The notes under the pieces are model-generated. The model worked only from the letters and a program-made list of their open reading frames with translations, ran no database searches and was not told the DNA's origin. From contig JAKSKN010000008.1 of assembly GCA_024401695.1 (NCBI GenBank), forward strand, positions 66,871-99,511: DNA of 32,641 nucleotides. The letters run 5' to 3'. This document shows positions 1 through 10,197 of the stretch, one piece after another. The DNA is from Bacteroidales bacterium (GTDB taxonomy: Bacteria; Bacteroidota; Bacteroidia; Bacteroidales; UBA932). The position numbers and the translations under genes were made by a program. The first letter of the stretch is position 1. Each line of letters starts with the position of its first letter.

Positions 1-930
1 CACGCCCATCGATTCAAGCCAGGCGAACTCCTCTTCGCGTGCCTCCGGGGTGCGGAGACGGTCTTCAGGCTGAGGTGAGCCCGGGCCTGTCCAGCTTGTA
101 CCGGAGTTGTACCACAGATTGATGCGCACACCTTTTTCATTGGCATATGCCATCACGTCCTCGATGGTCCTGCCACCTTCCATCTGAGGCCATTCCCAGT
201 CGACAAGGCAATATGGCCAGCCCATCTCGGCTGCAAGGTCGATGTATGAGCATATTATGTCATAATCCTTGGAACCGTGGTTGTACGCCCAGTATATCCA
301 GGAAGAGACGCCAGGCTTGATCCAGGAAGTATCCTCGATGCGGCAAGGCTCGGAAAGGTCGGTGATCATAGTCGAAGAAACGATGGTCTCGAGGCTTCCG
401 ATGGTCAGGATACGCCAGGGAGTCACGTCATATTGCGGATTCTCATCGATGGTCTCCACGAGGTAACGGCCCTGCTCTTCTCCCGTGAGGAGATGGGAGC
501 AGCTGTGGCCGCGTTCGATGTCAGCCTCGGCGATAAAGCCGAACAGCCCGTCGGAATATTCCACCAGAAGCGGATATATCCATTTTCCGGGTACAGAAGC
601 CTCCGCTTTCGGGAAAAGGGCCTCATAGCCGGTATGCGAATATCTGCCCTGCCATCTGTTGAGACCTTCAGGGATGACATATGTCGTCTGTATCTCTTTC
701 TGCAGGTATCTGAATGCAACTCCGTCATTGCGGACCTTGATCTCGACGTTCACACCGGGATCAAGAGGTACGGCAGTCTCGATTGACTGCACAGGGGCCC
801 CACCATAAAGGACCTGCATACCGCTATCGGTGATTTCAACCTTGATTCTGCCGTCAGGAGATTTAAGATTGCCGGAGCAACCCGTGACAAAGACGGTGAT
901 TGCCAGAAGAATTAATGGAATACGTTTCAT
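1..930 (-). CDS. GH97-family glycoside hydrolase, lipoprotein (3' part missing)
   Basis: The first 310 residues are visible; the frame is open from the ATG at 930 to the window edge. A signal peptide ends in the lipobox VTGC (Cys18), so the protein is probably an anchored lipoprotein. The GH97 N-terminal beta-sandwich opens with SPDGRIKVEI. The start of the catalytic barrel follows: SWIKPGVSSWIYWAY, then SKDYDIICSYIDLAAEMGWP and LVDWEWPQ, then an EAREEEFAWLESMGV segment typical of the family. GH97 enzymes are SusB-like alpha-glucosidases (inverting) or alpha-galactosidases (retaining). The residues that separate the two classes lie just beyond the edge, so specificity is open. The gene is 48 bp downstream of the HTCS gene in the same direction and probably belongs to the same glycan locus. 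Confidence 0.88.
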   Translation of the reverse strand, partial: MKRIPLILLAITVFVTGCSGNLKSPDGRIKVEITDSGMQVLYGGAPVQSIETAVPLDPGVNVEIKVRNDGVAFRYLQKEIQTTYVIPEGLNRWQGRYSHTGYEALFPKAEASVPGKWIYPLLVEYSDGLFGFIAEADIERGHSCSHLLTGEEQGRYLVETIDENPQYDVTPWRILTIGSLETIVSSTMITDLSEPCRIEDTSWIKPGVSSWIYWAYNHGSKDYDIICSYIDLAAEMGWPYCLVDWEWPQMEGGRTIEDVMAYANEKGVRINLWYNSGTSWTGPGSPQPEDRLRTPEAREEEFAWLESMGV

Positions 931-978
931 AAAGGCTTTGCTTGTGTTTTCGTTGAAGCCGCAATTTACGAAAAATAC

Positions 979-3900
979 TTATTCAAGCAGTCTCTTCAGG
1001 TCCGGATTTTCAAGATCGTTCTGATATTTGTTGACAAAATCCTTAGGAGACATTCCGAAATAATCCCTGAATGCCCTGGTAAAATATGAATGTGTCGTGA
1101 ATCCGACCTTGAATGCCACTTCCGACACATTGACCTTGTTGTGCACGAGAAGTGACGCCGCCTGCTTGAGGCGGATGGATTTCACGAGGGCGTTAGGCGA
1201 TGCCGAACCGGCCTCCTTGAGCTTTCTGTTGAGGTGCACGCGGCTCATACCAAGGTCGGCGCTCATCTTCTCGACAGACAGCTCCGGATCGTCGATATGT
1301 CCGCGTATATAGTCAAGCACCTTGCCATACAGCTTGTTGCGGTCTGACTTCATCGATATGTCGGAATAATCGTTCGTGGTTTCGTTCTCATATTTGCCCT
1401 TGATGACCGAGCGTGACCTGACGACCTGGGCGATGCCGCTGAGCAGGACATCCACAGACACAGGTTTGCAATAGAATTTGTCTGCGCCGGCATCAGTGCA
1501 CGTCTTTTCCGTGTCCTCGTCCCTTTGCGCAGTCAGGAATATCACTGGAATATGGTTGGTTGACTGGTTGTGGCGGATTTTCGAGCACAGCTCTATCCCG
1601 TCCATTTCCGGCATCACGAGGTCGGTGATGACAGCGTCGGGAAGCGTCCTCGTTATCTCCGCCCACGCCTCGCGGCCATTTTCACAGACTGTTACATTGT
1701 ACGATTCCGCCAGCTCGCGCCTGAGGTATTCACGCGTGTCGATGTCATCTTCGACCACGATGACAGACTTCTTGGTCTTCGCCTTGTGCAGGAAGCCGCT
1801 GTCGGATGCTGCAGCCTTCCCAACCTCGTCACGCGACGAACTGCGGTTATAGAGGTCCTTGTGGTGGTCGGTGACGCTGAGCTCCTCTCTGGTAAGATGT
1901 GCGTTCCCGGCCGGCAGGGTCACGGAGAACTCGACTCCGTCGTCCCTGTTGGCTGCTGCTATGGTGCCGTGATGGAGGTCGACAAGCATCTTCGCCAGGT
2001 TCAGTCCCACGCCCGAGCCGCGTGTCATATCATCTGCGCTTGCCTGGAAGAAACGGTCAAAGATCCTGTCGAGATTCTTTTCTTCGATCGAACTGCCGGA
2101 GTTGTATATCGAGATCCTGACGCTGCCGTTAACCGGTCTGGTGACATACAGCCTGATCTGGCCGTTTTCCGGAGTGTACTTGAACGCATTGGAGAGGATG
2201 TTGAAGATAATCTTGTCGAAGTTGCCCTGGTCTATCCAGAGATTTTCCGCTTCCCTGTCGGAAGACAGCTCGAAAAGGATGTTGTTATCCGAGGCAAGTT
2301 CCTCGAAGGACTGCATTATATCCCTGATGAAGAATATCACGTCGGTCTCCACGAAATGCATATGCATCTGCCCGTCGTCAATCTTTCGGATATCCATCAA
2401 CTGATTAACTATACGATTGACTCTCAAACAGTTGCGATACATCAAATTATAAGTGTCCTTCTGGCGCGGATCCGATTCGTTCTCTCGCAGTTTCTTGAGG
2501 GGGCTCATCACGAGGTTGAGAGGGGTCCTGATCTCGTGTGTCATATTGGTGAACATCGAGAGACGCACCTCCTGCATCCTTGTCTCCTCCCTGGAGCGCA
2601 TCTCAAGTTTCTTGCTCTTGTATGATGTTTCAATCAGATGCAGAAGGAACAGCAGAAATGCGACGTACAGGCAGACGGCCCACCAGGAAAGATATAACGG
2701 AGTGGGGATATGTATGGTGGCAGTCTCTTCAGAGAACTCATCCTCCTTGCCGTCAAAGAACGCCCTGACCCGCAGCGTGTAGTTCCCGTGCGTGAGATTG
2801 GAATATCTGGCTGCGCGGAAGCCCAGTCCGGCGTGGCGCCAGCCGTCATCGACACCTTCAAGCATATAGTCGTAATTGACCTTCGCCGGATTGGTATATT
2901 CAAGTGCGGAGAAGCTGCAGGAGAAGGAGTCATTGCTGCCGAACTGCCTGGTTATCTTGACCGGCGGTATCGAGTGGGAGTCACGTTCGACATTGTGGGG
3001 ATAGAATTGCGTCAGGCCTCCGCTGCCCCCGAAGAACATCTGCTTGTCGGATGAGATGAAACCGGTGCAGGTGTGGAATTCGTTTCCCTGCAGCCCGTCG
3101 GCGGCGTAATAGTTCGTGAATTTGCCGTTATAGCGGTTGTAACGGCTGAGGCCCCTGCCGGTAGCAGCCCACACGGAGCCGTCGGCACACAGGATATCCT
3201 TGATGGAATTGTTGCACAGCCCGTCATCCTCCGTAAGGGTTATTTTCGTGCGGGAGACAGGATGGATGCCGAAAAGGCCCTTGCCAGTTCCGAACCATAT
3301 CATCCCGTCTTCACTTTCGCTGATGGCATAGACGCGTACATCCTCAAAATTTTCAGAGACGTCAAATGCGTGTATCCTCCCGCTTTCGGGATCGTATTTC
3401 ATCGGGCCGTTGTATGTACCTATCCAGACGATGCCGGTATGGTCTATGCAGAGGTCGCTGACCCATCGGTTGCCCTGTTCTATCACGATGTTTTCAATGG
3501 TTTCCGTCTTCGGGTCTATTATCATCAGACCGTCGCCGGATGTAGCCACGTACAACCTGTCCGAAGCGTAGTCGTAGGCAAAGGTCTTGATGCGCTTGGG
3601 CGTATCCAACACCGGGTCCCTGAATGTACGGAACGTATTCCCCTGCATTATACAGATGCCGTCCTGATAGGTCCCTACCCACAATTTGCCGTGTCTGTCC
3701 ATACAGACGGCCATTATGGAATTGCTGCTGATATCGGAATTGGAAGTACAGAAACACTGTTCGCGCTGGCCGTCGTGTATGCGGAAAAGGCCGGCACCGT
3801 CCGTGCCCACCCAGGTCACACGGTTGTCAGTATCCCTGAAAACGGCACATACACAGGCGGAATTCTCACCACGGACTCCGCGCTGACTCATCGTAAGCAT

Positions 3901-4935
3901 ATCGAAGCCGTACATCGGTTTCGGCACCAGCACCGCACCGGTCTGATATGCCGCCATCCACACGTTGCCCTGGTTGTCTTCGAACAGTGCGTGGATCTTC
4001 CAGTTGCCGGTTTCCTGACGGATGCTCGAAAAATGACCGGGGACAATCTCTTCCGAACCTATCTCAAAGAAATGGAATCCCGAAGATTCGGTCCCGACGA
4101 TGAATGACGGACGTCCGGCTATGGTCTGGATCCTGTTGTAAAGAAGAGCTGTGACGTCGAGCTTTCGTGAAGCCATCGTCCTGGACTGGCGAAGCTTGCC
4201 ACCGTCATATACGAGTATCCCATTATTCTGCGTACCTATATAGATGTTGTGTGTGACAGGGTCCTCCGCAAAACAAGTGGCCACTATCTTGTCAGCTATG
4301 GGGAGGAGTTCATCGCTCCAGCTGCAGAAATTCTCAGGATAATCGGAATTATAGTTGATCAGGGTGATTCCGCCAAGCGGAGATGCAATCCAAAGCCTTT
4401 CGTGTGAATCGAGGAACAGTTTGCTCAGATACGGCGACGCAAGCTGTGCGTTGATCACATCCATTTTCTTCTTGTTGAGTTCCCTTGTTTCAGCATTCAG
4501 GACGAACACGCCGCTGGACGAAGTGGCAAACAATATATCGTCAATACCGGAACTCGTGCTTGCTTCAATGACATCGGCGATATACAAAGGCACGGCAGGG
4601 TCATCCTGCTGGACTGCAGGCACCGGCAGGAATGTCCCGTTGACGGCATCAAACATCCTCAGGCCCACAGCCGTCCCGACCCACTTTGTCCCTTTCGAGT
4701 CTTCAAAGAAGGACATCACGCCTTCGTTACGGAATGTTTCGAAATCCATCCCGTTGAACCGTGCAAGACCTTCCTGCGTCGCGAACCATATATACCCCTC
4801 CCTATCCTGGAAGACACAGTTCACCTGGTTGCTGGGCAGGCCGGTATCAGAAGAATATATCCTGGCGAACTGCGCTCCTGCTTCCACAGATGAAACAAGG
4901 CAAAGGAGCAGATACAAAAATGCAATTTTTCTCAT
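979..4935 (-). CDS. Hybrid two-component system (HTCS) sensor-regulator
   Basis: A single-chain sensor of 1318 residues that detects a glycan fragment in the periplasm and controls transcription of the neighbouring uptake genes. A signal peptide (about 1-21, ending EAGAQ) is followed by two-bladed propeller (Reg_prop) repeats from about 25 to 645, with many copies of the pattern G-x-x-W-x-G/A-T. A Y_Y_Y domain spans about 675-743 and a membrane helix about 748-767. The HisKA H-box is MTHEIRTPL with His800. The HATPase has an N-box near 912-922 and a GSGVGLNLAK box at 973-982. A receiver domain follows (phospho-acceptor Asp1105 in TDLVMPEMDG, Lys1157), then an AraC-type double helix-turn-helix at about 1205-1310. 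All catalytic residues appear intact. It is divergent from susC across 196 bp, the usual HTCS arrangement. Confidence 0.97.
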   Translation of the reverse strand: MRKIAFLYLLLCLVSSVEAGAQFARIYSSDTGLPSNQVNCVFQDREGYIWFATQEGLARFNGMDFETFRNEGVMSFFEDSKGTKWVGTAVGLRMFDAVNGTFLPVPAVQQDDPAVPLYIADVIEASTSSGIDDILFATSSSGVFVLNAETRELNKKKMDVINAQLASPYLSKLFLDSHERLWIASPLGGITLINYNSDYPENFCSWSDELLPIADKIVATCFAEDPVTHNIYIGTQNNGILVYDGGKLRQSRTMASRKLDVTALLYNRIQTIAGRPSFIVGTESSGFHFFEIGSEEIVPGHFSSIRQETGNWKIHALFEDNQGNVWMAAYQTGAVLVPKPMYGFDMLTMSQRGVRGENSACVCAVFRDTDNRVTWVGTDGAGLFRIHDGQREQCFCTSNSDISSNSIMAVCMDRHGKLWVGTYQDGICIMQGNTFRTFRDPVLDTPKRIKTFAYDYASDRLYVATSGDGLMIIDPKTETIENIVIEQGNRWVSDLCIDHTGIVWIGTYNGPMKYDPESGRIHAFDVSENFEDVRVYAISESEDGMIWFGTGKGLFGIHPVSRTKITLTEDDGLCNNSIKDILCADGSVWAATGRGLSRYNRYNGKFTNYYAADGLQGNEFHTCTGFISSDKQMFFGGSGGLTQFYPHNVERDSHSIPPVKITRQFGSNDSFSCSFSALEYTNPAKVNYDYMLEGVDDGWRHAGLGFRAARYSNLTHGNYTLRVRAFFDGKEDEFSEETATIHIPTPLYLSWWAVCLYVAFLLFLLHLIETSYKSKKLEMRSREETRMQEVRLSMFTNMTHEIRTPLNLVMSPLKKLRENESDPRQKDTYNLMYRNCLRVNRIVNQLMDIRKIDDGQMHMHFVETDVIFFIRDIMQSFEELASDNNILFELSSDREAENLWIDQGNFDKIIFNILSNAFKYTPENGQIRLYVTRPVNGSVRISIYNSGSSIEEKNLDRIFDRFFQASADDMTRGSGVGLNLAKMLVDLHHGTIAAANRDDGVEFSVTLPAGNAHLTREELSVTDHHKDLYNRSSSRDEVGKAAASDSGFLHKAKTKKSVIVVEDDIDTREYLRRELAESYNVTVCENGREAWAEITRTLPDAVITDLVMPEMDGIELCSKIRHNQSTNHIPVIFLTAQRDEDTEKTCTDAGADKFYCKPVSVDVLLSGIAQVVRSRSVIKGKYENETTNDYSDISMKSDRNKLYGKVLDYIRGHIDDPELSVEKMSADLGMSRVHLNRKLKEAGSASPNALVKSIRLKQAASLLVHNKVNVSEVAFKVGFTTHSYFTRAFRDYFGMSPKDFVNKYQNDLENPDLKRLLE

Positions 4936-4954
4936 ATGGCAAAATCAACTGTTA

Positions 4955-4987
4955 CAAAAGTAGTCAAAATCGTTTCAGAAATACAAG
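4955..4987 (-). promoter_or_regulatory. Candidate Bacteroidetes promoter for the HTCS gene
   Basis: Read on the minus strand, a TACTTTTG box (4955-4962) fits the Bacteroidetes -7 consensus TAnnTTTG. It is preceded after 21 bases by CTTG (4984-4987), close to the -33 TTTG element. It lies 19 bases upstream of the HTCS ATG at 4935. The match is good, but the region is AT-rich and such boxes can arise by chance. Confidence 0.45.
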
Positions 4988-5049
4988 TATTGTAACAAAA
5001 TTGAAAATCCATGTTCGTTTTACACACACGCGCGGAACATCCACAAGAC

Positions 5050-5076
5050 TAATTTTGCAACATAAAATTACGTTTG
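5050..5076 (+). promoter_or_regulatory. Candidate -7 boxes upstream of susC
   Basis: Two sequences match the Bacteroidetes -7 consensus TAnnTTTG: TAATTTTG at 5050-5057 and TACGTTTG at 5069-5076. Neither has a clear TTTG at 19-21 bases upstream. The absence of a good -33 element would fit a promoter that needs an activator, here the divergent HTCS, but that is inference. The second box would leave a leader of roughly 50 bases before the susC ATG. No other feature was recognised in the 196-bp intergenic region. Confidence 0.35.
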
Positions 5077-5131
5077 TTGAACACAACTTCATCAATAATC
5101 ATTTTTAATTCTAACACAAAAAACAGTTCTT

Positions 5132-8100
5132 ATGAAACTCAACCTTAAGAAGTCCATCGGACTTATGTTTCTGTGCTGTATGACCACCCTTTCGGCGTTC
5201 GCCCAGAACGTCACGGTGAAAGGTGTCGTCACAGACCAGAATGGTGAGACTGTAATCGGCGCAACCGTTGCAGTACAGAACACCTCAATCGGCACCGTGA
5301 CAGACATCGATGGCGCCTACTCACTGAGTGTTGACCCATCAGCGACTCTCGAGTTCTCCTGCATGGGCTACACCTCACAGCTCGTTCCTGTAAAGGGACG
5401 CACCAACATCGACGTTGTCCTCGGCGACGACGCCCAGGCACTTGACGCAATCGTTGTCATCGGTTATGGTTCCGCACGCCGTGCAGACGTTACCGGTTCA
5501 ATCGCCACAATGGGCGGTGACAACCTCCGCGAAGTCGCTTCCGGTGATTTCACACGCGCTCTCAGCGGCCGTATCGCCGGTGTCACGATGACACAGACCA
5601 ACTCAAAGCCAGGCGCAAGCATGGAGATCCGCATCCGCGGCCAGCGCTCGCTTTCCGCTTCCAATGACCCTCTCATCGTTCTCGACGGTGTTCCGTTCAT
5701 GGGCAGCCTCTCCGACATCGCAACAAGCGACATCAAGAGTATGGATATCCTCAAGGATGCATCTTCAACCGCAATCTACGGTTCACGAGGCGCAAACGGT
5801 GTCATCCTCATCACCACATATAAAGGTGTAGCGGGACAGGAAGCCAAAGTCACCTTCAACAACTACATCGGCTTCAAGAATGCCATCAAATATCCTATGA
5901 TGAACTCACAGCAGTACAACGCAATGCGCAAGCTCGCCAACAAGTTCACCGACAAGATCGGCTTCGAGGATCCTAACACCAACACAGACTGGCAGGACCT
6001 TCTCTACCGTACCGGTATCGTCCGCAGCCACGAACTCAGCGTTGTCGGCGGCACAAAGAAGGGCAGCTACCGTGTAGGAGCCAGCTATTATAAGGATGAG
6101 GCAGTCATCCCTGGACAGCAGTACGACCGCTACGCAATCAACGCCAGCGTTGACCAGAGACTCAGGGACTGGTTGAAGATCGGTTTCAGCACCAACACCA
6201 ACTACAACCGCTCGGAAGGCAACCAGCACGGTCTTTATGACATCCTTCAGCTCACCCCTATCCTCAATGCAAAGGATGCACAGGGCAACTGGCTGGAGCG
6301 CGCAGAAATGCCTCTCGACCAGGTATATCTCCACACCAAGAGAAATATCGAGCTCAATGCAGACAAATGGGTGAACGAGAGCGCCAGCCTCGGTACATAC
6401 AACACCGGTTACGTTCAGCTTGACGCACCTTGGGTACCGGGTCTTTCCTTCAAGCAGACCGCCAGCCTCAACTACCGCAACAACAAGAGCGGCAATTTCA
6501 CGGGCTCCGGCGTCAACAACTTCAGCAAGACATCAGACAACACAGCAGGCCAGGGATACAACCAGACACTCAACTGGACTCTCGAGAGCCTTCTCACCTA
6601 TGACCACACCTTTGCTGAGAAGCATCACGTCAACGTTACCGGAATGTACTCCGTAGAGCAGACCACCTACCAGTCAAACGGCATCTCTGCCAAGAAAATC
6701 CCTAACGAGCAGTTCCTTTACTATAACATCGGTGCAGCAAATTCTGAGGACATCACCGTAAGCCCTAACAGCTTCAACTACTGGCAGGCAGGTCTCCAGT
6801 CCTGGATGGGCCGTATCATGTATACCTATGCTGACCGCTATATGATTTCAGCAGCCGTCCGTTCAGACGCTTCCTCACGCCTTGCAAAGGGCCATCAGTG
6901 GCACACATATCCTGCAGTTTCCCTCGGTTGGAACATCCACAACGAGGCATTCATGCAGAACGCAAGCAGCTGGCTTTCAGAGTTGAAGTTCCGCGCCGGT
7001 TTCGGTGAGACCTCCAACCAGGCCATCAACCCATACGCAACCCTCGGTTCACTCGGCACCCGCCCTTACAACTTCGGCGACACCTATGCAACCGGTTACT
7101 ATGTTTCAACACTTCCTAACGAAGAACTCGGCTGGGAATACTCCAAGACCTGGAACTTCGGTCTCGACTTCGGATTCTGGAACGGCCGCCTGACCGGTAC
7201 CCTCGAATACTACATCCAGAACACCAACGACGTCCTCCTCTCACTCGGTCTTCCTGCAACATCCGGTGTAAGCAGCTATACAGCAAATATCGGTTCAACC
7301 CAGAACAAGGGTCTCGAGCTCTCTCTCAACGCCAACATCATCGACAAGGGTGACTGGAAATGGGATTTCGGTATGAACATCTATGCCAACCGCAACAAAC
7401 TCGTCTCACTCGCATCAGGCGCTGACGACGACACAGCCAACGGCTGGTTCAAGGGCTACCCTATCAACTGCCTCTACGACTTCGAATATGACGGCATCTG
7501 GCAGGCTGGCGACAAGTATCTTGACATCCTCGAACCGGGCGGAAACGTCGGTATGATCAAGGTCAAGTACCACGGCGACTACAACGCAGACGGCACTCCT
7601 GTACGCGCAATCAATGACGAGGACAAGGTTCCTATCTCAACCGAGCCTCTCTTCCTCGGCGGTTTCAACACCCGTCTCGCCTGGAAGAACCTCGACCTCA
7701 CCGTTCTCGGAACATTCCAGGCTGGTGGTATCCTCATATCATCAATCCACGGTGCCGGCGGTTACCTCAATATGCTTACCGGCCGTCGCGGCAACATCGC
7801 CGTCGATTACTGGACTCCTGAAAACACCGGCGCACGCTACCCTCTCCCTGGCGGTGTACAGAGCGGTGACAACCCTAAATATGGCAGCACACTCGCCTAC
7901 TTCGACGGTTCTTACCTCAAGATCGGCACCATCACCCTCGGATACAACTTCGAGAAGCTTCCTGCACTCCGCAAGGCAGGCATCGACAAGCTCCGCGTAT
8001 ATGCTACCGTACAGAACCCGTTCGTTCTCTTCTCTTCATTCACCAACGAGTGCGGACTTGATCCGGAACCGAACTCACGCGGTAATGAGAACCAGGCAGT

Positions 8101-8188
8101 TGCCAGCTACAACAGCAGATTCAGTATTATCGGTACCAACACCCCTAATACCAAGAATTTCCTCTTCGGTGTCAACATCACTTTCTAA
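5132..8188 (+). CDS. susC: SusC/RagA-type TonB-dependent outer-membrane transporter
   Basis: Outer-membrane channel of 1018 residues that imports oligosaccharides using energy from the TonB system. A signal peptide (MKLNLKKSIG... ending SAFA before Q25) is followed by a carboxypeptidase-regulatory-like domain (about 27-110, with VKGVVTDQNGETVIGATV). The plug carries the SusC signatures DPLIVLDGVPF and LKDASSTAIYGSRGANGV, then comes a long beta-barrel ending in the aromatic FGVNITF. The length is normal for SusC. The downstream susD starts 12 bp after the stop, so the two form a pair. The substrate cannot be read from the sequence; the GH97 and GH43 neighbours suggest a plant or host polysaccharide. 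Confidence 0.97.
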   Translation: MKLNLKKSIGLMFLCCMTTLSAFAQNVTVKGVVTDQNGETVIGATVAVQNTSIGTVTDIDGAYSLSVDPSATLEFSCMGYTSQLVPVKGRTNIDVVLGDDAQALDAIVVIGYGSARRADVTGSIATMGGDNLREVASGDFTRALSGRIAGVTMTQTNSKPGASMEIRIRGQRSLSASNDPLIVLDGVPFMGSLSDIATSDIKSMDILKDASSTAIYGSRGANGVILITTYKGVAGQEAKVTFNNYIGFKNAIKYPMMNSQQYNAMRKLANKFTDKIGFEDPNTNTDWQDLLYRTGIVRSHELSVVGGTKKGSYRVGASYYKDEAVIPGQQYDRYAINASVDQRLRDWLKIGFSTNTNYNRSEGNQHGLYDILQLTPILNAKDAQGNWLERAEMPLDQVYLHTKRNIELNADKWVNESASLGTYNTGYVQLDAPWVPGLSFKQTASLNYRNNKSGNFTGSGVNNFSKTSDNTAGQGYNQTLNWTLESLLTYDHTFAEKHHVNVTGMYSVEQTTYQSNGISAKKIPNEQFLYYNIGAANSEDITVSPNSFNYWQAGLQSWMGRIMYTYADRYMISAAVRSDASSRLAKGHQWHTYPAVSLGWNIHNEAFMQNASSWLSELKFRAGFGETSNQAINPYATLGSLGTRPYNFGDTYATGYYVSTLPNEELGWEYSKTWNFGLDFGFWNGRLTGTLEYYIQNTNDVLLSLGLPATSGVSSYTANIGSTQNKGLELSLNANIIDKGDWKWDFGMNIYANRNKLVSLASGADDDTANGWFKGYPINCLYDFEYDGIWQAGDKYLDILEPGGNVGMIKVKYHGDYNADGTPVRAINDEDKVPISTEPLFLGGFNTRLAWKNLDLTVLGTFQAGGILISSIHGAGGYLNMLTGRRGNIAVDYWTPENTGARYPLPGGVQSGDNPKYGSTLAYFDGSYLKIGTITLGYNFEKLPALRKAGIDKLRVYATVQNPFVLFSSFTNECGLDPEPNSRGNENQAVASYNSRFSIIGTNTPNTKNFLFGVNITF

Positions 8189-8200
8189 TTTGAATCGGAT

Positions 8201-10129
8201 ATGAAACAGATCAGACATATTTTCGCAGCATTCGCTGCCACTATGGTTCTTGCATGTTCTTGCAACCAGGTGCTTGAGGAACAGCCTCGCACATTCTATG
8301 AGCCGGGCTTCTTCCAGACTGAGGCCGGTGTTGAAGGTGGTCTTACCGCTCTCTACGCCTCCCTCCGTTATCTCTACGGCCAGGCTTACTATTACAACAG
8401 CTTGACAACCGGTACCGACGAGGCCACCTGGGGCCAGTCAGCCGACGGCAACTTCAAGAGTTCGGACCTCTCCGGCCTTGATGCTCTCGATGCCACCTCA
8501 AACAGGAGCGACGTCCTTTGGAATACCGTTTTCACATATATCAACACTGCAAACGGCATCATCAAGAACGCTACTGAAGTCGGTCTTTCCGATGCACTCA
8601 TCGCAGAGGCTGAATTCTTCCGCGCATTCTATTATTTCCAGCTTGTCCAGACTTTCGGCGGCGTTCCGCTTGACCTCGGTTCCGGCGAGCTCGAATTCAA
8701 CAGCACTCCAAGCCGTACTTCTGTCCGCAACACCGTCCCTCAGGTTTACAAGGCCATCTTCGCCGACCTCAACGACGCTGTCGCCAAACTTCCTGATACC
8801 CAGCGTGTCACCGGTGCAGTCACAAAGAACGTAGCCCGTCTCGTCCTTGCAAAAGCATCCCTCACCTTCGGCTGGTGGCTTGAGAATCCCAAGAACATCG
8901 ACACCTACCCGTCCTGTGACCGCAAAGACCTCGACGGACACGATGCCAGCTTCTATTTCAACCAGGCACTCACTATCTGCCAGACTGCAATCGCCAATCC
9001 GGGTCCTTACGGACTCTGCGACACATATCGCGAAGTCAACCTGGCCCAGAACGACCGCAACAAGGAGATCATGCTTTATGCTGACCACACTGAGAAGAGC
9101 GAGCAGTACAACGGCGGATCCCTCACCTATGGTGGTGGCGGCGCTCCTGACAACTTCGCCGGCTGGATGATCAACTGGAACCACGGTACCCTCAACATCG
9201 ACGGTGTCGGCCTCGTAACCCGTGAGGCTTGCCAGGAAGTCGGTCGTCCTTGGACCCGTATGGCTCCTACCCACGAAGCAATCAAGGTCTTCACATCTGG
9301 CGACATCACCAAGGACTCCCGTTTCGACGGCACCTTCACCACGATGTATTACGGTACCTGGAACAAATCAGGCAACCCGGCAGAATCCGTTACCGGTGCT
9401 GACGGCAGCAAGATCCCTCTCAACGGCCGCGTACTCTCTTTCATTCCGGAAGTGCTTGATGACATCGTCTATCCGGGCAACCAGGCCGGTGGTGCAAATG
9501 TAGGTGCAGGCAAGGTGCCGGGGCGCGCAGACTATGTCTTCGACCTCAATGGTATCAGCCGTATCGCCTACCCTGCTCTCTGGAAACTTGGATGCTATCG
9601 TACCAACTACGACAAGGCCAACGCCGCAGGCGACCCTAACGCCGGCTCCACCCGTCCGTTCTCAGTGCTCAAGTTCTCTGACTTCTACCTCACAGCAGCA
9701 GAAGCAGCATTCAAGCTCAGCAAGAACGATGACGCCAGAAATTACATCAACGTACTCCGCAAGCGTGCAGGCAACTGGACCTACAAGAACAACGAGCGTG
9801 TTGCTTACGTAGCCGACTTCGGCGACGAGCTTGTAGCCGCAACACCTGCCACCATCACTCTCGACTACATCCTCGATGAGCGTATGCGCGAATACTACGG
9901 TGAAGGTTTCCGCTGGTTCGACCTCGTCCGCACACAGACCTGGCAGGAACGTGCCGGCCAGTACACCATCAGCGGTGCCAACTGGGGCGACCACACTCCT
10001 GAGGTCTTCACCCGCACCATTGAGAATTTCCGTTACCTCTGCCCTATCCCTAAGGGACAGCTCGACGGAATGGAGATGAGCGAAGCAGAAAAGGCCGCAT
10101 ACCAGAACCCTGGCTATGCCACCAAATAA
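8201..10129 (+). CDS. susD: SusD/RagB-type surface glycan-binding lipoprotein
   Basis: Lipoprotein of 642 residues that caps the SusC channel at the cell surface and binds the glycan. The N-terminus MKQIRHIFAA...VLACSC has a lipobox with acylation at Cys19 or Cys21. It continues with NQVLEEQPRTFYEPGFFQTEAGVEGGLTALYASLR, the standard start of mature SusD proteins. TPR-like segments include AEAEFFRAFYYFQLVQTFGGVPL. The C-terminal RagB/SusD region has DFYLTAAEAAFKL and the DERMREYYGEGFRWFDLVRT motif. Somewhat longer than the archetype but within the family range. It is translationally close to susC and followed by a strong intrinsic terminator. Confidence 0.96.
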   Translation: MKQIRHIFAAFAATMVLACSCNQVLEEQPRTFYEPGFFQTEAGVEGGLTALYASLRYLYGQAYYYNSLTTGTDEATWGQSADGNFKSSDLSGLDALDATSNRSDVLWNTVFTYINTANGIIKNATEVGLSDALIAEAEFFRAFYYFQLVQTFGGVPLDLGSGELEFNSTPSRTSVRNTVPQVYKAIFADLNDAVAKLPDTQRVTGAVTKNVARLVLAKASLTFGWWLENPKNIDTYPSCDRKDLDGHDASFYFNQALTICQTAIANPGPYGLCDTYREVNLAQNDRNKEIMLYADHTEKSEQYNGGSLTYGGGGAPDNFAGWMINWNHGTLNIDGVGLVTREACQEVGRPWTRMAPTHEAIKVFTSGDITKDSRFDGTFTTMYYGTWNKSGNPAESVTGADGSKIPLNGRVLSFIPEVLDDIVYPGNQAGGANVGAGKVPGRADYVFDLNGISRIAYPALWKLGCYRTNYDKANAAGDPNAGSTRPFSVLKFSDFYLTAAEAAFKLSKNDDARNYINVLRKRAGNWTYKNNERVAYVADFGDELVAATPATITLDYILDERMREYYGEGFRWFDLVRTQTWQERAGQYTISGANWGDHTPEVFTRTIENFRYLCPIPKGQLDGMEMSEAEKAAYQNPGYATK

Positions 10130-10157
10130 AAGGTTTTTATAGGTTAAATTGGTTGTT

Positions 10158-10187
10158 GGGCGGCTGCCGGAAGCAGCCGCCCTTTTT
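10158..10187 (+). terminator. Intrinsic terminator after susD
   Basis: A perfect 10-bp stem (gggcggctgc pairing with gcagccgccc) with a five-base loop (cggaa) is followed directly by five T residues. It begins 28 bp after the susD stop and ends 10 bp before the start of the next co-directional gene. It should stop or attenuate transcription of the susCD message before the GH43-like gene. Confidence 0.9.
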
Positions 10188-10197
10188 AAAATTGATA

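Noticed and set aside
1570-4107. Open frames of 351 and 344 residues antisense to the HTCS gene
   Set aside because: The HTCS reading on the minus strand is continuous with all catalytic motifs; the plus-strand translations look like low-complexity shadows.
10153-10197. Upstream in-frame start for the GH43-like gene
   Set aside because: It would translate through the terminator hairpin and hide the lipoprotein signal peptide that starts at 10198.
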